This document shows, one piece after another, positions 1 to 51,069 of a stretch of DNA of 64,000 nucleotides; within the stretch, counting starts at the first letter, position 1, and every line of letters begins with the position of its first letter. Below the pieces are notes generated by a model. It did not search any database. It saw nothing but the letters and a program-made list of their open reading frames with translations, and was not told the origin of the DNA. This DNA is from Nannobrachium achirus (lineage: Eukaryota > Chordata > Actinopteri > Myctophiformes > Myctophidae). Position numbers and translations under genes: made by a program. The stretch covers positions 51,311,462 through 51,375,461 of the forward strand of contig OY997658.1 of the NCBI GenBank assembly GCA_963921795.1. The letters are read 5' to 3'.

Positions 1-859
1 AAATGCTCTCTCTGTTGACTCAAGGAAACTTCCTGGTATCCCTGTTGTCATTCTCTTGGTTATAAGTAAAATAAATGCGATTCACGTCATGGAGTGTATA
101 CAGTTCAGTCGTGCGCCTACATTTAACCTTTAACAAGGAATTTGACTTTATCAGGATAAAAGAATATATATACACGATTGTTTGTCTGTCATGTCCTCCT
201 ATTACTCTGTTAACTCAATGAAACTTTTCCTGTATCCTATTTTTCATTCTCTTGGTTATGAGGAAGTAAAATAAATGTGATTCATGTTTTGGACTAGATA
301 GTTCAGGCCTGCTTGTAACCTTTAGCAAGGAATGAGACTTTCAAGAAAAAAGAGATAGCATGATAGCCTACATCACATTATGTTATTGTGACCAGTGGTA
401 TTTTGGTCGTTGCATGGGACACCGTGGCAGGTGGGCAGATTCCCCCCCCCCCCCCTCGACTATAAGCCGCACCTGAATATAAGCCGCACCAGCAAAATGT
501 CAATGTACATAGACCAGTGTCAGTAACGTCAAAGAGAGCACTGCCTGCGATCTTGACATTTTGTACTTTTATAGCCATTGTTTTCTGGCTTGAAGCGAGC
601 CCACAATTGTTTCGAAGGAACAATATTTTCTAGTTTTATACTTTCTGCTTTAATTATTTGTACCTTTTCTGTTACGCTCTGTAAAGCACTTTGAGCTGCA
701 TTTTCTGTCTAAAAGGTTATTTACACATACCTTAGTTATATCTCCCTTGATTTCATAGGCTATACATATCGGCTTTGAGTTCATGTACACAATGTAGATC
801 GCCCTCATCACCGCCATACGCACATTACATGAGTAGGTAACAATGTACATAGACCATTT

Positions 860-1400
860 GTCGAAAAAGTACTCACAATTACTTAAGCAAAAGTATCAAT
901 ACTGCAATACAGGAATATTCTGTTACAAGCTTAAGGCTGCCCTCACACCAAAATACCTATGAGAGTGGAATCCGTGTTCCGCCAATGCATTTCAATGAGA
1001 AGGGAGCGTTTTTTGCAGAAATCCTCTGCATGAAACCGCTTCACTCTCATTGAAATGCATTGGCGGAACGTGGATTCTACTCTCATAGGTACTTTGGTGT
1101 GAGGGCACCCTAAGTCCAGAATTCAAAAGTACATGAGTAAAAGTATGGTACCAAATTGTATTTAAGTACCAAAAGTAAAAGTACAGAATGTTTGAAAATA
1201 GCAAGCTCACATGTGCAATTTATTGTGAGCTTGTAGATTGGCTATGGCCAAGGTATAAAAATTGGGCTAAAGTGGTTTATTTATGTTTATCATCAATATC
1301 TGCAGTGCAACTAAAGTTTTCAAATAGTGGAGCAAAAGTACAATATTTGGATACGAGATGTGGAGTCAGGTATTTTACTCAAGTATGCATAACTCAATTG
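860..1400. mobile_element. CAGTGG-family hAT fragment split by a palindromic MITE
   Basis: The family signature (runs such as acttaagcaaaagtatcaat and agtacaaaagtaaaagtaca) is seen on both sides of a palindrome. The palindrome at 930-1113 has termini TTAAGGCTGCCCTCACACC and the reverse complement GGTGTGAGGGCACCCTAA, with arms of about 80 bases. This is a nested insertion. Confidence 0.65.
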
Positions 1401-3879
1401 TATTTAAGTAAATGTACTAGAGGCATGTTTTCACTACAGTTCCGGAATTTTTCCTGCAAAATAATTAGCATAATCATTTTCAACTTGCCGGGAGTTTAGT
1501 TTTTTGGGTGTTTTCACATGAGCAAAAATGCTGGCATAGCCATAAAATACATCGTTTTCACAGAACCATTGTCGCGGTATTAAAGTCCGTGTTGCCAGAC
1601 TTTGCGAGAGAAATAAGCAACCAGGTGTACGAAAATAAGCCCCAAAAACTGATATTATCTAGGCCACACAAGCAATTTAAAACTATAAGCATCGCCACAT
1701 CAGCTACTTGACAATTACCGATCTAAAAGATCACAACAAATAAAACGCAGCCAGAAACGATCAATATATACAAGCAACTTTACGGAAATCAAGACCATAG
1801 TCACTTATAACTAGCAGACATGGCAACGGAACCTGCAGTGCGCACCACACTGTCTGGACGCTTGCTAAAGCAGCAGCGACTCACTTCTGTTCGTCTCTCT
1901 TTTTCTCTCTGACCAATGGATTTAACAAGTTACAAGAAATATTCTTCATGAAACAACACATGTGAACCTTATGTGTCACATAAGGTTCAGAAAGGATCGC
2001 TTATGCAACGTGTTGCACATGACATGTGGGATTGTGGGCTTGTTTTTTCTTTTTCTTTTTTACGCGTCACCGATGGATGACCAGACTGTATTCCTCGACG
2101 CTCGCTGCTCAGTAAAACACTTTACGACGAGAAACTATTTGATGCAGCTCTTTGAGTTGGTAGCTTCCAACTTTCATCACATCACATGAGCGCATTGCGT
2201 CCCAATCAGACAAAAAATAGGCTATAGCACCATAAAAAGAGTTGGTAAAGATTCCAGCTTTCATCACATTACGAGCGCATCCCGTCTCCCGTTCTCCAGA
2301 CCGGACTTGTATCAAAACCCACACAGCTTAATTACAAATAGGCTATAGAATAGCCTACAAATAAGTTTGAACCATGAATTGAGCAAGCTTGCATTTCTCA
2401 GCACCGCGGCCGTATAGGCTGGAGATTGTAGAAAGAAATAGACGTCTGTCTTCTGTGTTTGGCAGGCTTTCATAACATTCGAATGCAATATGGATTCTGA
2501 AGCTTTCAATCCCAATTACAATGCTTTAACTGTTAATATTGGCTCATTGCATGCACCTGCTTGTCCGAAAAAAGTAAAAATCACGGTATGCCGTTTTCAC
2601 TGTGGGGAAATTTCTATTCTCCTAGTACTTTCAGCAAAAATTACTAGGTATTTTGCCGTCAAATTTTGGACTCCAAAACTCACGGAAGACAAAATAAGTG
2701 GCCGTTTTCACATGGCGTGAATTTCAAAATTGCCGTCATTTTGGAAAAAACTTCCAGAAGTTTGACTCAGTGAAAACGGGGCTTAGGTTTAACCACTGGT
2801 ATAGACCTAGATCTATTAGCTACTACTACATTGTATCTTTGAGGTTGATGAAATGTAGACACCACCACAAATAATATGCACATTGCAGTATAATTAGAAC
2901 TAGTCATCATTACACCACCACCACAATAACATAATAGTGTTACGGTTTAATTTTAGTGTACATACACATTGCTGGGAGCTATTTTCATACAGTATTGGAA
3001 AAGAAAGAAACATTGAAGAAAATGAAGAAAACTGCTCTCAGTGAGATGGACGTGGTAGGCCCAGCTGTCAATCAATTGTCCCAAAACGATTGGCCAGTGT
3101 GGTTGTCTATGACTCGTCGGAAGAAAAACTACAGGGCACAGCGTGATGACGACAGTGAGGACAGCCTAGCGTATTGACTGGTGGGGGGGGTGGAAGGAGG
3201 TCGACAATCTAAGCATGTGCAACGTCTCCAGACGATATTCAACGAGGTTGTATAATGCATTCAAACACAGACTGTACATCATGGCATGACACATATGATA
3301 AGAAAGAAAACTGCAAACGTGTTCAATGTTGTTAGCAACTCTGTCAAAGTTAATTTTGCATCATGGAGAACATTTCAGTCCACCACAGCCAAGGATCATT
3401 ATACGTTGTGCGTGAGCATGTAGAACAGCTATTTATTTACACTATACTTTACACGACATCACATACCGGTAATTAGAGGCTGAACTCACTTTTATTAAGG
3501 GCCCCCCTACAAACACATACTGTAAACTTATGGACAAAGCAATCACACTGTTCTGAATAAAGTGAAACAAGATGTGACAATGCTATGTTTTGTGTTGAAT
3601 TTAAGAAATTATTATGGTAGGTACATTTTCAAGTAAAATTCACATTTATTGTATTAATTTAGTTAAGTTGTTTAATTAACAAATGGAGGAATGTTACGGT
3701 AGAATTTTAGTGTACATACACATTGTGGGGACTGGGGAGCTATTTTCATACAGTATTGGTTCCTTTGCGTGACTGCATACACTTGAGTTTTACACTCAGA
3801 TGGGGGGTCATCACTTGCTATCACTCTGGAGTGACGACCAACATATTGGTTGACTGTTCTTCCTGTATTTCCATTTATA

Positions 3880-3881
<2 letters not shown>

Positions 3882-3945
<64 letters not shown>

Positions 3946-3975
3946 CCTCCTTCACCCATCTCCCCCCCCCCCCCC

Positions 3976-4035
<60 letters not shown>
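3882..4035. repeat. adjacent (CA)n, poly-C and (CT)n microsatellites
   Basis: (CA)n occupies 3882-3941, a C run about 3962-3976 and (CT)n 3979-4035. Long reading frames across them are artefacts of the repeats. Confidence 0.98.
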
Positions 4036-4040
<5 letters not shown>

Positions 4041-5982
4041 CCTATCTCTCTCTCTGGGTCTCTAGTTTGTATTTCCATCTATGTACAGTCTCTATACCTC
4101 AATATACATTGTTTCTTCATGTATAATACAAGTACAGTATGATGATTGACAATCAATGTATGTTCTGTATATTGCCGGTAGTCTGACAATTAACAGCCAA
4201 ATATATGTATGCTTATCTGCTTAAACCAGCCTGTATGATGATCCTCCCATCCCTAGGGAAGGAGGAGTCAATCTATGCAATACTGTACTGTATGTTTGCT
4301 GCCATTCTGGGTGTCACTCTCTGTCATGTGATTGCGGGTACAAGTGTGTCCTCATCCTGAATTTCAGGACTTAATATGTAGCCTATTTTACCACTGCAAC
4401 TTAAATTTTAATAATACTTAGACGCATAAGGGCGAAAAGTGACCTTGCCCTAAAGGGCGAGGCTATATCTGTCGCGTGTATGGACAGATACGGACAAGCT
4501 GTGATGGTTCTGATAGTAAACTGTGACCTATGGTCGCAATAAAAGAAAAACGTAGGCCTAATTAGCTCCAATATAATGCATAATTGTTTTTATTCAATAT
4601 AATACAAGTTGAAAATGATACATACAGTAAACAAGAAACATTACACATACAGTATTAATCTATGTATCCTCCAAATTAACATGTCCACCAGACAGAGGAC
4701 CCCTATATGATAAAAATCACCCCATCATCACTTTATAATATCTGTAACATAGCTGTTGTTATGTTAGTCGTTTCACAGCAGTGTCATGTTACATTATGTT
4801 GAAATCACAATTCTGTAACAAAAAATATATTTTTTAAGAACAGAACATTAGTTTTTTTCAGAAAACTGTTGGCATTTATTAGGCATTTATTGAATTGGCC
4901 TCGGGTCTGAATGGGTTAAAAGTAGGGTTGCATTTATCGAATATTTTCTTAGAATGAGTAACCACTCAATACTTCTCCGTACAAAAATAAAATGGTCACA
5001 TTGCAACGGGATGTAAGCATGGAGATCTGGCATTTTTGCTACTAAAATGGGGAGGGGGAGCTTTTCTGAAAATTGATTACAAATAGAAAAGAAAATATTA
5101 AGTGTGCCTGCGGCTCGCTAAGTGTGTGCAACCTTGTGTAGCGGTTGGTGTTAGCATTAGCATTTTTAGCATTAGCGGAAGTAGTCATATGGCATGTATG
5201 GAAGCATGCAACTGCAAAGAACTCAACACTTGCCGGAACAGTGAGGAAGACTGTGAATAAGCTGCCACAGTAAGGATTACAGTAAGAAGTATTCCCATGA
5301 GCATTTACTTTTATTGATATGGTAAAATACTATTATATTAAATTATAATCCATTATATTCTTTTCAGGAAAAGTGGAATCGGATGCATGCAGCTGCAAGA
5401 TACCTATGATATCTGCTCGAAATATTGATGACTGCAAATAGACAAAATGAATGTAGCCTACCTTCATATTAAGGACTATATATAATTTGCATATATGACT
5501 TGTTGATAGAAAAAAAAGAGTTTTGATGAATAAAACCATGGTTCAGCCTAGCTGCTTTTGTTTCTGTTTGACGAATTATGCATCAATAACGAACCTTTCT
5601 GCTATACATGTATGAGTTTCAAGCCAATTATTCACGTCTGATCTAAAATCAGGATAGAATTTCAAATGTCTCAGGTAGGCTAACCTAGAAAAACACATTT
5701 AGTTCAAGTTTCTACCTTGTTTAGTCAAAAAGATTTGCACTTAAATAGATTTCAGCCTTGCAGCGGCGGCCATGTTGGATTTCTCAATTTTGAGCCATTT
5801 AGGAACATTTTTGAGCTTCATATACAGCAAATTTGGATTCAGCATCCCTTAATACCCCTAGAACAGTTGTATAGAATAAATATTCGCAAAATGCCTTCAG
5901 GACTTTATACAAGCACATTTTCAGAAATTCTGCCTAGTCTATAACGGTTAGCCGTTGGGACTGTGGGACCACACACCCATTT

Positions 5983-6300
5983 CCGAGACAGTACAATGAT
6001 TTAAACTCGAGTTATGGCTGTTTAAAGCTCAGCCAATAGGAAGAGAGGGGCGGGGCTTCAGCAATTACAGCTCATTCCTATTGGCTGTCTAAGTTAAACC
6101 GCGAGTTTCGAGACGGTACCATGCTGCAAACTGGAGTTATAGCTGTTTAAAGCTCAGCCAATAGGAAGATAGGGGCGTGGATTAAGAGGGGGCGGGGTTT
6201 AAGTAATAAGACCTTATTGGCCATTTAAGTCCAAACACCAAGTTTCAAGACGGTACTATGCTGTGAACTGGAGTTATGGCTGTTTAAAGCCATTTATAAT
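5983..6300. repeat. three-copy degenerate minisatellite at the acod1 3' end
   Basis: Units beginning near 5983, 6112 and 6248 share 'agttatggctgtttaaagc' preceded by 'gagacggtaccatgctg'-like sequence, with 'cagccaataggaagagaggg' and 'ggcggggc' blocks between. It ends about 40 bases downstream of the acod1 stop, so it probably forms most of the 3' UTR. No clear AATAAA is seen on the minus strand in it. Confidence 0.7.
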
Positions 6301-6341
6301 CGATTAAATACATTTGTTGGAATAACTGAGTTCTGGCAGAT

Positions 6342-32004
<25,663 letters not shown>

Positions 32005-33195
32005 GAAGTTACTGGAAATAGCAGTAAATAAAGGGAAACAAGAACACCGTTACTGTCGGGAAGAAACAATGTGTTTACTTTTTGTGTTTCTTTCCCTTAA
32101 TTAATACCTTACTTCAGTGTTTTCCCAAACAGTGGGCCGGGACACATTTGTTGGTCACAGACCTATTTTTACGGGTTAAGACGACTCAAATAACAATCCC
32201 ATTTTATTTTCCTATATTTAAAATTTCATTTCAATTTTATTTTAATAAAAAAGAAATACATAATTGTATACATTTTAAAACAAACAAATCTTACACAATG
32301 ATATAATAAAAAGAAGCAGTGAAAATAGCCGATCTCCAAGCTCACAATGCAACAATATATAGCTGAAAAATAACATGTTGTGTTTAAACTGTTCCTCATT
32401 TAATGAATATAAGATTTTGGATTTGTTAATGTCAAAATAATAATATAAATAAATAATAAATAATTTTGAGTGTGTAGTACTGCAGGAAAAATGCAAAAAC
32501 AACACAAGATGGATTCTCTTCAACAATAAGAGCTCTTCCCGGAGTGTGTGTTGGAGGGCATGTTAGTGCATGTGTGTTTGTGTGTGAGTTTTCTGTGTGT
32601 GTTTTCAGTGTGCTGGCCGCAACAAGGCAAACAACTCACCAATGTTATAAAGTTACTAAGTGTATTTACTCAAGTACTGTACAGGTACTTACTTTTACTT
32701 CTTTTTCCACAACAACTCAGGGGCAAATATTGTAGGCCTACTTGTTACTCCACTGCAATTATTTAAAACTTTAGTTACAAGTTACTTTGGAGATTAAGAT
32801 TTTGATTATTATTACAAAGCATAGGCTAAATTAACAGCCCCATCTTACATGTTGCATTGTGACGCATTGTGAGCTTGTACAGTAGATCAGCAATTTTCAA
32901 ATAGCCGATTTATATCCTATATTAAAATGACCTAGAGGGTCAGCCATTACAATTGGTTAAACCTGAGGACCCCTGTGGAAAACACTGGATTAGACGGCCT
33001 ACATTATTTAAATAAAAATCACACCTAGTGTGTACTGTGAAGTGAGCCATGCTATATTTAGTTAATTTCATTAAGCGTCCCGCTTGGCCAATGTGACCTG
33101 GGAGTACAACAAACTTTGGACAAACAGACAAAGCCAGAATTATCTTTCAGATTGAATGTTTTCAGCCAAGACGTTAACTTGTCAAAGGAGAAAGC
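32005..33195. promoter_or_regulatory. divergent intergenic region between acod1 and the transporter-YrdC gene
   Basis: This stretch separates the two start codons head to head. It should contain both promoters and probably an untranslated acod1 exon, since an acceptor sits at about 32012. About 32645-32900 is a truncated CAGTGG-family hAT piece. The rest is AT-rich single-copy-looking sequence. I found no convincing TATA box, ISRE or NF-kB site by eye, so shared regulation is inferred only from the arrangement. Confidence 0.5.
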
Positions 33196-45463
<12,268 letters not shown>

Positions 45464-46035
45464 TGCTGTGTCCACAAAAGCAAAAGCTATAACAATCTCA
45501 TAAATTCATGTGCCAAACCTTTCTCAGTTGTGTGATAGTCACAGACTTTGCCTTTGTCTTTTCTTGGTTCTACAGGATGTAAGGGCAGATTCATACTGTG
45601 GTCACCGGTGTGCACTCGAGACCACTTGGTAGATGTTTTGATAGTGTGAAGGCTGCATACTAAACTGCAGCCGGAAATTCAGTGGAATGTATTGGAGTGA
45701 ATGGAAGCCTGTGGACCAGCTCATGAACAAACACTATTTCTGAACGATTGAGACCTTTATAAAAGTATCAAAATGTAATTAAAGTACAAAAAGTAGAAAG
45801 TACTCATTATGCAGAAAGTCCCATTTGATAAATTGTCAAATGTATACAAATCTTTTGAAAATAGCAGATGTACAAGATAACAATTTGTTGCATTGCAACG
45901 TGTTTTGAGCTTGTTATTTTCAATGTATACAGTATATAGTATACTGGTTTAAAGTGCTCATAATGGCCCTAGTTGTTTCTTTTGAGTTTGTTTTCCTAAA
46001 CCTGGTTGCTTATTTCTCAGGCTGGACTCACACAT

Positions 46036-46280
46036 ATGCGTGAAACATCTTCTCCGTATCGTCTGAGAATGGCCACTGGGCGCGCCGTACTAATGCATTG
46101 TCAATGGAAGGTTGTTTGGTGTTTTGTCGTTGCCGTGTCTCTAGCTCAACCACAGCCTGTCTTTTGGCCAAGAGACACGGCAACGACAAAACACCAAACA
46201 ACCTTCCATTGACAATGCATTTGTACGGCTCCCCCAGTGGCCATTCTCAGACGATACGGAGAAGATGTTTCACGCAAATG
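46036..46280. mobile_element. palindromic MITE, about 105-base arms
   Basis: The left arm (for example gcgtgaaacatcttctccgt and caatggaaggttgtttggtg) pairs with the right arm up to cacgc near 46274, around a loop of about 30 bases near 46143-46166. Confidence 0.88.
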
Positions 46281-46484
46281 TCTGTACGGCGCCTCAGAAT
46301 CTGGCAACACTGCCAGAAACTATACATGCTGCTGTTTAAATGCCTCAATAAAATTATACGGCGTGCACATAAAAAAACTATTGATTGGAAAACAACCTGT
46401 GATATGTCTTCTTTTATATTCTTGAACCGATTAACTGCCAACAATCCTGCCTCACACCGTGACAAATCTATGGTGTTTCCCTAG

Positions 46485-47057
46485 CAGGGGTGTCGCACCA
46501 AATTCTGGGCCCTGGGAACAAGGGTTCACTGCGGGCCCCCCATGAATGTTCTTCATAGGGGGAGGGGGTTTAACCAGGGTTTACCCCATTTAGACTGGGA
46601 ACACATTATTTTGTGCTTTAACAATTGAAAAATAGCAGATATACAAGCTCACAGAATCGTGAACATTTGTGTAAGTCTTTGAATATATCAAATCTGTTTT
46701 TTGAAAAACCTATGTTTCTATGTCAGTGGTGCTCAAACGTTTTCATGTGAAGGTCCCCCAAAATGATTTGTATTTGGCCATGGACCACCATCTCAAAATA
46801 ATTAGCCAGAGACGCCCCAGAAGCAAAATGTGGGTTACAAATGTTCACTTAAAAAATACATATATTCAAGGATTTGCACACGACTTTTCAAAAATAGCAG
46901 ATCTACTAGCTCGCAGCTTAATTGTGCCACGCTGTGAGCTTTTATATCTGCTATTTTTCAATAGCTAAAGTATAATAGCTAAAGTATAAAAAAATTAAGG
47001 CCCCTCCACCTTGGGCCCTAGTAACTCAGTCCCACTCCCCCCCTTTTGACGCCCCTG
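46485..47057. mobile_element. hAT MITE (CAGGGGCGTC family), 8-bp TSD with one mismatch
   Basis: The termini are CAGGGGTGTCGCACC and ...TTTTGACGCCCCTG. The flanks TTCCCTAG and TTTCCTAG differ at one base. It carries a half hairpin at 46621-46650 and a full one at 46887-46960. Confidence 0.9.
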
Positions 47058-47924
47058 TTTCCTAGAGTTAGATTCAAGTCAATCTGTGTGTTTATTCACA
47101 CATGTATTATTCATTGGCCGTATATTCTCCACGGTAGAGTGTGTACATAATGTTTATGCCTTCACGAATGCATGCATGTATATTAAGGCTGTCAAATTAA
47201 TATTCGCATATCGAATATTCCTCGAATATGGGAAAAAAATGTACATTAGAATATGAAGATTTATATTCAAATTATTAAAAAATATTTAAAAAAATATATA
47301 CGGCCACAGTTCTACTCGTGAAGTATAGCTCTCGGATATGCACCCTTGTACAGGAATTGTATAACACTCTCACCCTAGTCTCGCGTGGCCAGACTCCGCA
47401 ATTTGGTCAAATGCTCCCGGCATACAGTCTGGCAAACCGGAGCAGAAATGATGAGTGCGAGATGAAGCGGAAGTGAAGCCCCCTCGTCACTTCCGTTTCA
47501 GTCTCACATCGCACACATTTATCATTATATAAATACAAATCATATAAGCATGTTTAGCTTGCTGCTTAGCAGAAATTACATTTTAAAATATATTTTCTTG
47601 AACGGTAGGCCTAATGCCCGTTTCCATTACTCGCCGTTAGGGAGCTGCTGTTCCAGACTCTATATAGCATTCAGAGATTGTGGAATAGTTGTCTGGCTAC
47701 GCGAGACTACTCTCACCCTAGCTGCTCTCTCATCACACACGCTGTGACCCTGTTGGCATGAGAGCTTCACCCTCTGTCTCTCTGTAACTGACTGCTCAAA
47801 AACCTTGTTTTGATTTTAAACTCTATATGTGACTTAACTGCTCGTCTTGAATATTTATTAATTTGTAGACTAGTGCATTGGTTCTCAAAATCATACTCAC
47901 TGGTGTCCTTGATAGATCTATCGA

Positions 47925-48010
47925 TATGCTGAAGCGGGGATCGAACCCGAAGCGCTCACTTAACAGTCTAAGACACAACCCGTCATGCTATAAGGCTGCG
48001 CTTTGCAGCA
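47925..48010 (-). mobile_element. tRNA-derived SINE remnant
   Basis: The minus strand reads 'agcatgacgggttgtgtctt' and then a GGGTTCGATCCC B box. A related copy is at 52478-52570. Neither has intact tRNA stems. Confidence 0.6.
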
Positions 48011-48583
48011 ACGCTGTTGTCCATTCTGTCTTCGCTGTAATAACTATAGGGCTACAATTAGATAATAATGAATCAAATGGACCCTCATCATGGGTCTGTC
48101 ACTCAGACAGAGAGTATACACACTCTCTGAGTTACATGATAACATAGCCTACCCATGATGAGGACGAGGGTCCATTTGGTGCCTAACTTCCAACAGGCTG
48201 CCAAAGCGCTATATTGACAAGTCCACGGTCAAGTTCAAGTGTCACGACGGGATATGTGTTGGACTGGGGAGTAAGTGCTCCGGGTTCTGTCCCCACCGGC
48301 TCTTCAGCGCATGCATTGTTACTGTCTACAACTTAGAATTTGCGGACCCCTGGAACTCCCTGAAGGATAAATCTTTACACTCATCTTTACACTCAAAAAC
48401 AACAGATATTTTGAAATATCAGTCACTTCCTCGTTCTTTTTTCATGTGTATGTATGCACACACACGCACGCGCACAGACATGTACCATTGTATTTATTTT
48501 ATTTTATGTAATATAAATATATAGGCCTAGTGTATATTTTTAAAGCAGTTGTGAACACTGCCATACACTTCACTTTGTTCAAT

Positions 48584-48606
48584 TAGATAGATAAATAGAT
48601 AGATAA

Positions 48607-48676
<70 letters not shown>
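48584..48676. repeat. (GATA)n microsatellite
   Basis: About 22 GATA units with early GATAAATA variants. Confidence 0.98.
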
Positions 48677-48809
48677 GGATAGACAGATAGACAGACATCA
48701 GCTCTAGTGTGCTATATTACTCTAAATGCACTCTTTCCTTGTAGCAAACAGGTGTATCCAAGTAGCAATCACAATTAATTGCCCAGCCACGGCCTTTTAA
48801 ACCCTGGGG

Positions 48810-50134
48810 TTGGAGCAGAAATTCAGAACACAAAATGCAAAGGCAAAAGGTAAAAGAAGACCTGCAGAAGAACTCGAAGAAGAACATGAAAGCCAAAGCC
48901 AACCAGAAAAGAAAAAAATAAGCAAATCCTATAACCATGATGAGCTCGGGTTCAAACTGGAGGGGATCATGGTGAATCGTGGGCGGCTGTTTGGGGGGAC
49001 AAGTGGGCCAAATGACCTTGCAATCGCAAAGAGATATGGATGGTCATAGCCAGATCAATGGCCCCCTCCAGTCCCTGTGGCCTGCGGGAGTGGTGGTCGG
49101 TGAGAAAGAAGTGGCAGGACTGGAGCAGCCTGGTCAGGAAGAAGAAAAACAAAATCTCAAGGGAGGCCAAGGCCACAGGTGGTGGGCCAAAATCACCTGA
49201 CGTCCTCATCCCTGATGAGGAGAAGGTACTGCTTATTCTGAGCAAAGAAGCCATGGAGGGGGTTGAAGGTGGACTTGATATGGCTGGGGGTGATGGGCTA
49301 TCCCCTGCTGAGGAGGAAGAACGGAGGGAGGTCACAGCAGGGGCCACAGCAGCAACAGCAGCCTCCCTGTCCCCCAGCAGCTTTAACATCCCAGCCCCAT
49401 CACCCAGCACTGGCAGGCAGCAATCCTGGGCAGGCCGTGGCCACCGGCAACCCAGAAGGGCAGGCCGGTCCAAGAGGTGGAGTGCCGTCAGGGCCATGCT
49501 GGCGCCAACAGTGAGAGCAGAGGAGCCCTGCAGTTGTGGTGTGGCCCTGCTGGAGAGCGAGGCCGAGAAGATGGAGGTTCTGAGGGGAATTAAGGCCCAT
49601 CTGGCAGAGATTGTGGCCTTGAAGAGGAGAAAACTTGATCTCACTGAGGCCCATAGGGCTGAACTAGTGGCCTTGAAAAGGAGGAAGCTAGAGCTTTCTG
49701 AGAGGATGATGCTCCTTTCAGAGGCTGAATTCATCCAGGGTGTGCATTTGCCCCAAGCTCAAGGTAGGTTAAAAGTAGCCTGACATAGCCATACTATACT
49801 GAAGTTAACTGCATGTATTACTCCCTTGTGTTAACATGGGTGGATAGTTTAGCTGTGCTATAGAGGAGGTTAAACTTGTTGTGAGTGATATGCTATGATT
49901 GACCACTAGATGACAGTGATGTCCCTTTGACCCCAGCTATGAGCCACAGCTTGCTACTTTCTACCCCTACACCAGTCTTGAATAAATTAAATGCAAAGGC
50001 TTCTTAATTGAAACACAAAGTTTATAAAATGTCCATACGTTTCCCATGCATAATCAACCATATCCAGTTCCATTTCACTAATCAACCTCTCTATTGCAGA
50101 TGATGCAGATGCTGGACCCAGTGGATCCCAGTGA
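48810..50134 (+). pseudogene. PIF/Harbinger ORF1, MYB/SANT-like DNA-binding protein, frameshifted
   Basis: The N-terminal frame (48810-49049) contains NHDELGFKLEGIMVNRGRLF and GGTSGPND, as in MYB/SANT-like starts. A frameshift near 49045 leads into the frame with RKKWQDWSSLVRKKKNKISR, ATGGGP and two KRRKL...HRAELVALKRRKLELSER repeats (coiled-coil-like). A donor at 49763 (CAAG|GTAGGT) and an acceptor at 50099 join it to a short last exon ending TGA at 50132-50134. Family role: binds transposon ends and helps import the transposase. The pairing with 51070-52172 supports the call. Confidence 0.78.
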
Positions 50135-51069
50135 TGGGAGGATTGTGTTTGTTTTTTGTTTTTCAGTTAATAATATTTCAGTTCATATTTCATATTTCAG
50201 CCCATCTCGTGGCATGTTTTTTTGTTGCAGTGACTAATAAAAACGTACTGAACATTGGTTTCCTTTTCAACTGTCTTGTGTGAATCCCAGCTTTGGTGTT
50301 AGCCTCTTCCAGTCCTATAATCAGAACAGCTTATGTTGGATGCCACATGCATGGTGGCAGTGAGCTTGTTTTACTTTACTTACTACTTTGTTTATTTTCC
50401 TGTTATACTTGTTTATTGGGGCCAATAACATCCATGGTACATTCTGTTTAAACCATCATGATTCTGAACATCTAGAATCCAGTGCTGCAATGTCTAAGTG
50501 TTACCAGAATGGTTTAATTATACCAGCATCCTGAATTTACCTGCTGACATGTCACCAGTAGCCTGGTGACATGTCAGATTCTAGAAGTAGGCTGTGTTTG
50601 ATTTGTACATGGACCAGGCTGTTCAAATAAACATTCAAGTACCAGCATGTCTATAACAACTTTGTAGAATTGTTTAGATATAGCCTGGGCAATATATAAA
50701 CTGACCATGAGCTGCCTGAAAATCACTGGCATGTCAAACAACTGGTTCAAGCTGTTATATTTGTAAGTTTGTGGAGGAGACTGTGCTCTATTTACCCTTA
50801 GGTGCCCATGAACTGTGTAAACCGTTACTTCTGATTCTCTGCAAATATTAGATTGTGGATTTTAATAAAGTATTGGTACACACAGTGACAGCCACACACG
50901 TGCACGTGCGCCCTCTGCGATAGATAGATCATTAGCCTACGGGGAGGAAAAACATGCATCATAGATACATTCTACCACTCCCCCACTCAATGAGACAGCA
51001 GGAAACAATCAAGTGATTGACTGCCTGTTTATATCAAGGCACGTCTCCCTCACACATGTGTGAGATAGA

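Larger units (their letters stand above)
1..6341. other. acod1 3' flank, no gene seen
   Basis: No ORF here has recognisable coding content. The stretch contains a C-run plus ATAAGCCGCAC repeat (440-500), a hAT fragment with a nested MITE (about 860-1400), a 60-base direct repeat (about 2941-2998 and 3694-3757, 'ttttagtgtacatacacatt'), CA and CT microsatellites (3882-4035) and a three-copy minisatellite next to the acod1 stop. 4140-5940 is AT-rich and I see nothing specific in it. Confidence 0.6.
45464..48809. other. 3' flank of the transporter-YrdC gene, repeats only
   Basis: It contains a CAGTGG-family piece with a hairpin (about 45760-45960), a palindromic MITE (46036-46280), a hAT MITE (46485-47057), AT-rich repeat debris (47165-47300), tRNA-like SINE remnants (47930-48310) and a GATA microsatellite. 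I see no gene. The transporter gene's polyadenylation signal was not identified with certainty. Confidence 0.6.

Noticed and set aside
3672-4142. Several long reading frames on both strands across CA/CT tracts
   Set aside because: They are translations of microsatellites (poly TH, VC, LS) with no other protein feature. The same applies near 7.3-7.9 kb, 12.1-12.4 kb, 33.3-33.5 kb and 39.8-40.0 kb.
48967-49734. 255-codon minus-strand reading frame
   Set aside because: It is antisense to the Harbinger MYB/SANT-like ORF, whose plus-strand motifs are recognisable; the minus frame is low-complexity Ser/Leu sequence.
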